Positions 61,076-64,000 of a DNA stretch of 64,000 nucleotides are shown piece by piece. Location of the stretch: contig NZ_FNNS01000012.1 in the NCBI RefSeq assembly GCF_900106795.1, forward strand, positions 1 to 64,000, written 5' to 3'. A program made the position numbers and the translations under genes. This stretch comes from Aequorivita viscosa (GTDB lineage Bacteria; Bacteroidota; Bacteroidia; Flavobacteriales; Flavobacteriaceae). Positions within the stretch are counted from its first letter, which is position 1. Every line of letters begins with the position of its first letter. The notes below the pieces were generated by a model that saw only the letters and a program-made list of their open reading frames with translations, was not told the origin of the DNA and did no database searches.

Positions 61076-61453
61076 ACTCCATAGATACTTCTACGTTACA
61101 CCATTGGTAACCTATTATTCCGCTGTAATATTACCGATTCTCTCCTTCACTTTAAAGTTCAATAATCGATTGAAGTCAAGTTGCTAATATCTGGTGCGCA
61201 CAACTTTTGGACGCTTCTAGATTGCTGTTGGGATTAAAGTTGATTAAACCATTGCTAATGGAGGGCTTAGAACGTCAAAATCATTGTTTCAAGGTTTTCT
61301 CATTTTTAAATAATCCATTGTTTTTAAGAACGTTCCGAAATAGGGCTGAAACTAAAACATTGTGTTTGTCCTAGCGCAGCCTAAAGGCTAACCCTAATAA
61401 TTTGTAAGTTTAAATTCATAGCCTAAAAATGGTTCTGAGTAGAATTCTTAGCA

Positions 61454-61484
61454 ATAAAAAAAACCAAAGCTTTCGCTTCGGTTT
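61454..61484 (-). terminator. Terminator of the EEP-family gene
   Basis: On the minus strand AAACCGAAGC, loop GAAA and GCTTTGGTTT pair over 10 bp with one G-T, followed by a run of T. It lies about 40 bases after the minus-strand stop. Confidence 0.82.
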
Positions 61485-61522
61485 TTTAATACTACAAAAA
61501 TGTTGATACGATTATTTGTCTT

Positions 61523-62563
61523 CTACTTTTCCTTAATTAGATAGACATATACTGGAAAGTGATCGCTATAACCACCTGTATACCCATTGGCAAACATTCT
61601 AAACGGATAGCCTTTGTATTGTCCTCTTGGATTTTGCAGGTAACTTTTGTTGAAAATCCCCGCTTTATATAAGCGATATGAAGAATAGTCTTTTTTTGCT
61701 AGTTCTGAGGAAATAATAATTTGATCGAATAAATTCCAAGCATCACGATAGGCTAAAGTCCCCATTCCTTTTTTGTGCATTTCTTCCATAGGATTGAAAA
61801 GCTCCTTCATTTTCATGTTTTCTCGACTTTTTTTAGTCTGTAAAACATCTTTTATGCTTGGGCTTGATGGGTCATCGTTAAAGTCGCCCATAGTCAAGAT
61901 TTTTGCGTACGGATCTTCACTAAACAACGAATCCATTATTTTTTTATTTAGCTCAGCAGCCTTCATACGGTTTGGTCTGCTTCGTTCTTCCCCACCATAA
62001 CGAGATGGCCAATGGTTTACTATTATATGAATTTTTTCTCCATCAAGCATACCGCTAACCAACAATTGATCACGGGTATAAATTCGCTTAGTTCTGTCTT
62101 GGCTGTCGTATAGAATTAACTCATAATTCTTATAGCTTGTAGGTGTAAAGAGTTTCTTTTTATATAGTAAAGCTACGTCAATACCACGACGATCAGGACT
62201 ATCAACCTGTACAATACCGTAATCGTGATTTACTAATTGCTTTTCGTTTACTAGGTCTTCCAATACGCGACGGTTTTCAACTTCACAAACTCCAATTATA
62301 GCTGGAGAAGTGCCTGCCATGTCTGATCCTATTTCTGACATTACGCGGGCTAGTTTAGAGAGTTTATCTTCATAAAACTCTTTTGTCCAGCCGTTTTTGC
62401 CTTCAGGAGTCCAATCCTCGTCAAAAGTAATTGGGTCTTTTTCGTAGTCGAATAGATTTTCCACGTTGTAGAAAGCAATTGTGTTTATTTTGTATTGCTT
62501 TTGTGCAACAACAATTGAGCTTGAAAATATAATAAAGAATAATGACAGTCTTGTAAATCTCAT
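61523..62563 (-). CDS. Secreted endonuclease/exonuclease/phosphatase-family protein
   Basis: This 346-residue protein has a signal peptide (about 1-20, ending VVAQ). An EEP-fold catalytic domain follows with FYNVENLFD near the N terminus (metal Asn/Glu), GVCEVENRRVLEDL, the catalytic NHWPSRYGGEE, GDFNDDPSS, and the final SDHFPVYV. These residues bind Mg2+ around a phosphodiester or phosphomonoester. Substrate could be nucleic acid or phospholipid-like; the signal peptide puts it outside the cytoplasm. The gene is divergent from the TonB-dependent receptor gene. Confidence 0.92.
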   Translation of the reverse strand: MRFTRLSLFFIIFSSSIVVAQKQYKINTIAFYNVENLFDYEKDPITFDEDWTPEGKNGWTKEFYEDKLSKLARVMSEIGSDMAGTSPAIIGVCEVENRRVLEDLVNEKQLVNHDYGIVQVDSPDRRGIDVALLYKKKLFTPTSYKNYELILYDSQDRTKRIYTRDQLLVSGMLDGEKIHIIVNHWPSRYGGEERSRPNRMKAAELNKKIMDSLFSEDPYAKILTMGDFNDDPSSPSIKDVLQTKKSRENMKMKELFNPMEEMHKKGMGTLAYRDAWNLFDQIIISSELAKKDYSSYRLYKAGIFNKSYLQNPRGQYKGYPFRMFANGYTGGYSDHFPVYVYLIKEK

Positions 62564-62604
62564 TTCGGAGGGAATAATTGGGTTACGTTTAACAAATTCT
62601 TGTT

Positions 62605-62612
62605 CAAAAGTA
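62605..62612 (-). promoter_or_regulatory. -7 box of the EEP-family gene
   Basis: TACTTTTG on the minus strand, 41 bases before the ATG. The -33 element is not clear. Confidence 0.45.
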
Positions 62613-62632
62613 CTTCTTTCATTTAAAACATG

Positions 62633-62640
62633 TAGTTTTG
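62633..62640 (+). promoter_or_regulatory. -7 box of the TonB-dependent receptor gene
   Basis: TAGTTTTG matches TAnnTTTG, 46 bases before the receptor ATG, giving a leader of about 40 bases. The -33 element is not clear. Confidence 0.4.
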
Positions 62641-62686
62641 CCCTGCAATTTTAAACAATTTTATCATATAAATTTTTAAGAAGAGA

Positions 62687-64000
62687 ATGAACAAATTCAT
62701 TTTAGTGATTTTCACAGTGTTTTTGGCTGGTTTTACGACTGTTGCTCAAAATACTGCTGTAAAAGGAAAGGTACTCGATACTTATTCCAGCGAACCCATT
62801 CCCGGAGTTGAGGTTAATCTTCAGGGAAGTAAATTTAATGCCTTAACAGGCGGTGATGGTGTTTTTACTATTTCTGGTAATAAACTACCTGAAGGAGACC
62901 AAATTCTGATTTTTTCGAAAACAGGATATGTTACGCAAAGAATTCCAGTAACTATTCAAAACGGTGAGCATACTGAAGTAGCTCCTGTGCTTTTTAAAGT
63001 GGATGTTGCCGATATGGAATCTCAAATTGGTGTAATTAGTCTGTCCGACGATCAATTGGATGAAGATGAAGGTACTTCCGACAACGTTTCTGGTTTGCTT
63101 CAAGCTTCCAAAGATGTTTTTCTGAATGCTGCTTCATACGACTTTAGCGCGACGTTTTTCAGGCCAAGAGGTTACGACTCCGAAGATGGAAAAGTGTTGA
63201 TTAACGGCTTGGAAATGAACAAGCTTTACAACGGTAGACCACAATGGAGTAACTGGGGAGGTTTAAATGATGTAATGCGTAACCAAATGTTCTCTATGGG
63301 AATTTCGGCAAACGAATACAACTTTGGAGATCTTGCAGGTACAACTAACATTATTATGAGAGCTTCTAAATACCGTAAAGGTGGTAGAGTGTCATACGCG
63401 AGTAGTAACCGGAGCTACCGAGGAAGAGTTATGGGATCTTATAACAGTGGACTTTTAGCCAGTGGCTGGGCATATTCTGTTTTAGTATCTAGACGTTTTG
63501 CCGACGAAGGATTTAATGAAGGAACGTTATACGATGCCAATTCATTCTTTGCTTCTGTAGAAAAACGATTGAACGAAAAGCACAGTCTTAACCTTACTGC
63601 TTTCTACACTCCTAATAGAAGAGGTAAATCTTCTGCTAATACGCAAGAAGTGTACGACCTAAAAGGAACTCGTTATAATTCATATTGGGGAGACCAAGAT
63701 GGCGAAATGCGTAACTCGCGTATTAAAGAAGTGGAAGAACCAGTAATTATGCTGAACCACTATTGGGACATTTCTCAAAATTTAGAATTGAATACTAACG
63801 TAGGGTACCAGTTTGGAAAAGTAGGAAACAGCCGTTTAGGGTACGATAATGCTCCAAACCCTGACCCATCTTATTACCAAAAACTACCTAGCTTCTTTTT
63901 GTCTGATCCAAATGGACCAGACTACGCAGGCGCATACAAAGCATACTCATCTTTTGTAAACGACGGTCAGATTAACTGGCAAGATATTTATGAAACGAAT
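62687..64000 (+). CDS. TonB-dependent receptor, 5' part (cut by the window end)
   Basis: An open frame from the ATG at 62687 runs without a stop to base 64000 (438 codons). It starts with a signal peptide (MNKFILVIFTVFLAGFTTVAQ). A CarboxypepD_reg-like beta-sandwich follows (about 25-105, GKVLDTYSSEPIPGVEVNLQG). A plug-domain region comes next (SYDFSATFFRPRGYDSEDGKVLINGLEMNKLYNGRPQWSNWGG), then barrel strands. This is the layout of Bacteroidetes TonB-dependent receptors that import siderophores, glycans or peptides. The plug is shorter and less canonical than in SusC. The ligand is unknown and the C-terminal barrel is outside the window. Confidence 0.9.
   Translation, partial: MNKFILVIFTVFLAGFTTVAQNTAVKGKVLDTYSSEPIPGVEVNLQGSKFNALTGGDGVFTISGNKLPEGDQILIFSKTGYVTQRIPVTIQNGEHTEVAPVLFKVDVADMESQIGVISLSDDQLDEDEGTSDNVSGLLQASKDVFLNAASYDFSATFFRPRGYDSEDGKVLINGLEMNKLYNGRPQWSNWGGLNDVMRNQMFSMGISANEYNFGDLAGTTNIIMRASKYRKGGRVSYASSNRSYRGRVMGSYNSGLLASGWAYSVLVSRRFADEGFNEGTLYDANSFFASVEKRLNEKHSLNLTAFYTPNRRGKSSANTQEVYDLKGTRYNSYWGDQDGEMRNSRIKEVEEPVIMLNHYWDISQNLELNTNVGYQFGKVGNSRLGYDNAPNPDPSYYQKLPSFFLSDPNGPDYAGAYKAYSSFVNDGQINWQDIYETN

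Larger units (their letters stand above)
60756..61522. other. Long gene-free stretch with tandem repeat and terminator
   Basis: It holds the 11-bp tandem repeat at 60977-61075 and a terminator for the minus-strand EEP gene at 61454-61484. Otherwise it is AT-rich with no supported gene. The short open frame over the tandem repeat is a by-product of the 11-bp period. Confidence 0.6.

Noticed and set aside
60999-61187. Small open frame with repeated MPTQCRLNADS
   Set aside because: An 11-bp tandem repeat produces an 11-residue period in any frame that has no stop. There is no initiation signal and no recognisable protein.

Overview
The window is chromosomal DNA from a member of the Bacteroidota, almost certainly family Flavobacteriaceae. 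Three things point there. The DNA is AT-rich and several promoters fit the Bacteroidetes form (TTG about 19-21 bp upstream of TAnnTTTG). There are many families typical of this group (BatA-E aerotolerance operon, DUF4286, DUF3109, DUF4292, OmpA with thrombospondin-3 repeats, TonB-dependent receptor with an N-terminal carboxypeptidase-like domain). Outer-membrane and lipoprotein signals are abundant. The genus cannot be named from the sequence alone. Most of the window is ordinary core genome; the accessory parts are small.

Layout. 1-345: end of an IS3-type insertion sequence. 599-1938: a small stress-like group (Hsp20, YodC-like protein, lipoprotein). 1997-3780: plsC and trpS, divergent. 3840-10479: a minus-strand envelope block (EnvC-like M23 protein, DUF4292 lipoprotein, TPR protein, sugar nucleotidyltransferase, dUTPase, flippase). 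10818-17931: secreted protein of unknown function, then serS, HTTM protein, ribF, pth, rplY and prs on the minus strand. 18055-18600: tRNA-Leu(CAA) followed by a GIY-YIG nuclease gene and a broken second copy of the 3' part of the tRNA, the most unusual structure in the window. 18873-28049: deaminase and S41 protease; MarC; DUF3109; then a tight operon TPR - DUF4286 - rsmA - mgtE - thioesterase. 28239-33016: phosphate transporter with its probable porin, then fructose-1,6-bisphosphatase. 33350-37117: GNAT enzyme, aspartate kinase and a two-domain acyltransferase resembling OlsF. 37292-43720: minus-strand mixed genes, including an acyl-ACP desaturase, a metallophosphoesterase, an AlbA_2 protein, a broken four-helix-bundle gene and an SDR. 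43863-54046: DUF4382 lipoprotein and the complete moxR-DUF58-bat operon. 54224-60565: kbl, ompA-like gene, AddB-like nuclease and a hydrolase. 60648-61520: tRNA-Ala(TGC) and a gene-free stretch with an 11-bp tandem repeat. 61523-64000: secreted EEP-type nuclease/phosphatase and a TonB-dependent receptor cut by the window end.

The genes cover housekeeping (tRNA charging, ribosome biogenesis, nucleotide and flavin synthesis), envelope biogenesis, phosphate uptake and the VWA/MoxR Bat complex. Short palindromes and simple repeats are scattered between genes. One lies inside the T-arm of the tRNA-Leu remnant, one is translated as part of an N-terminus, and one abuts a start codon. I found no CRISPR array, prophage or rRNA operon.
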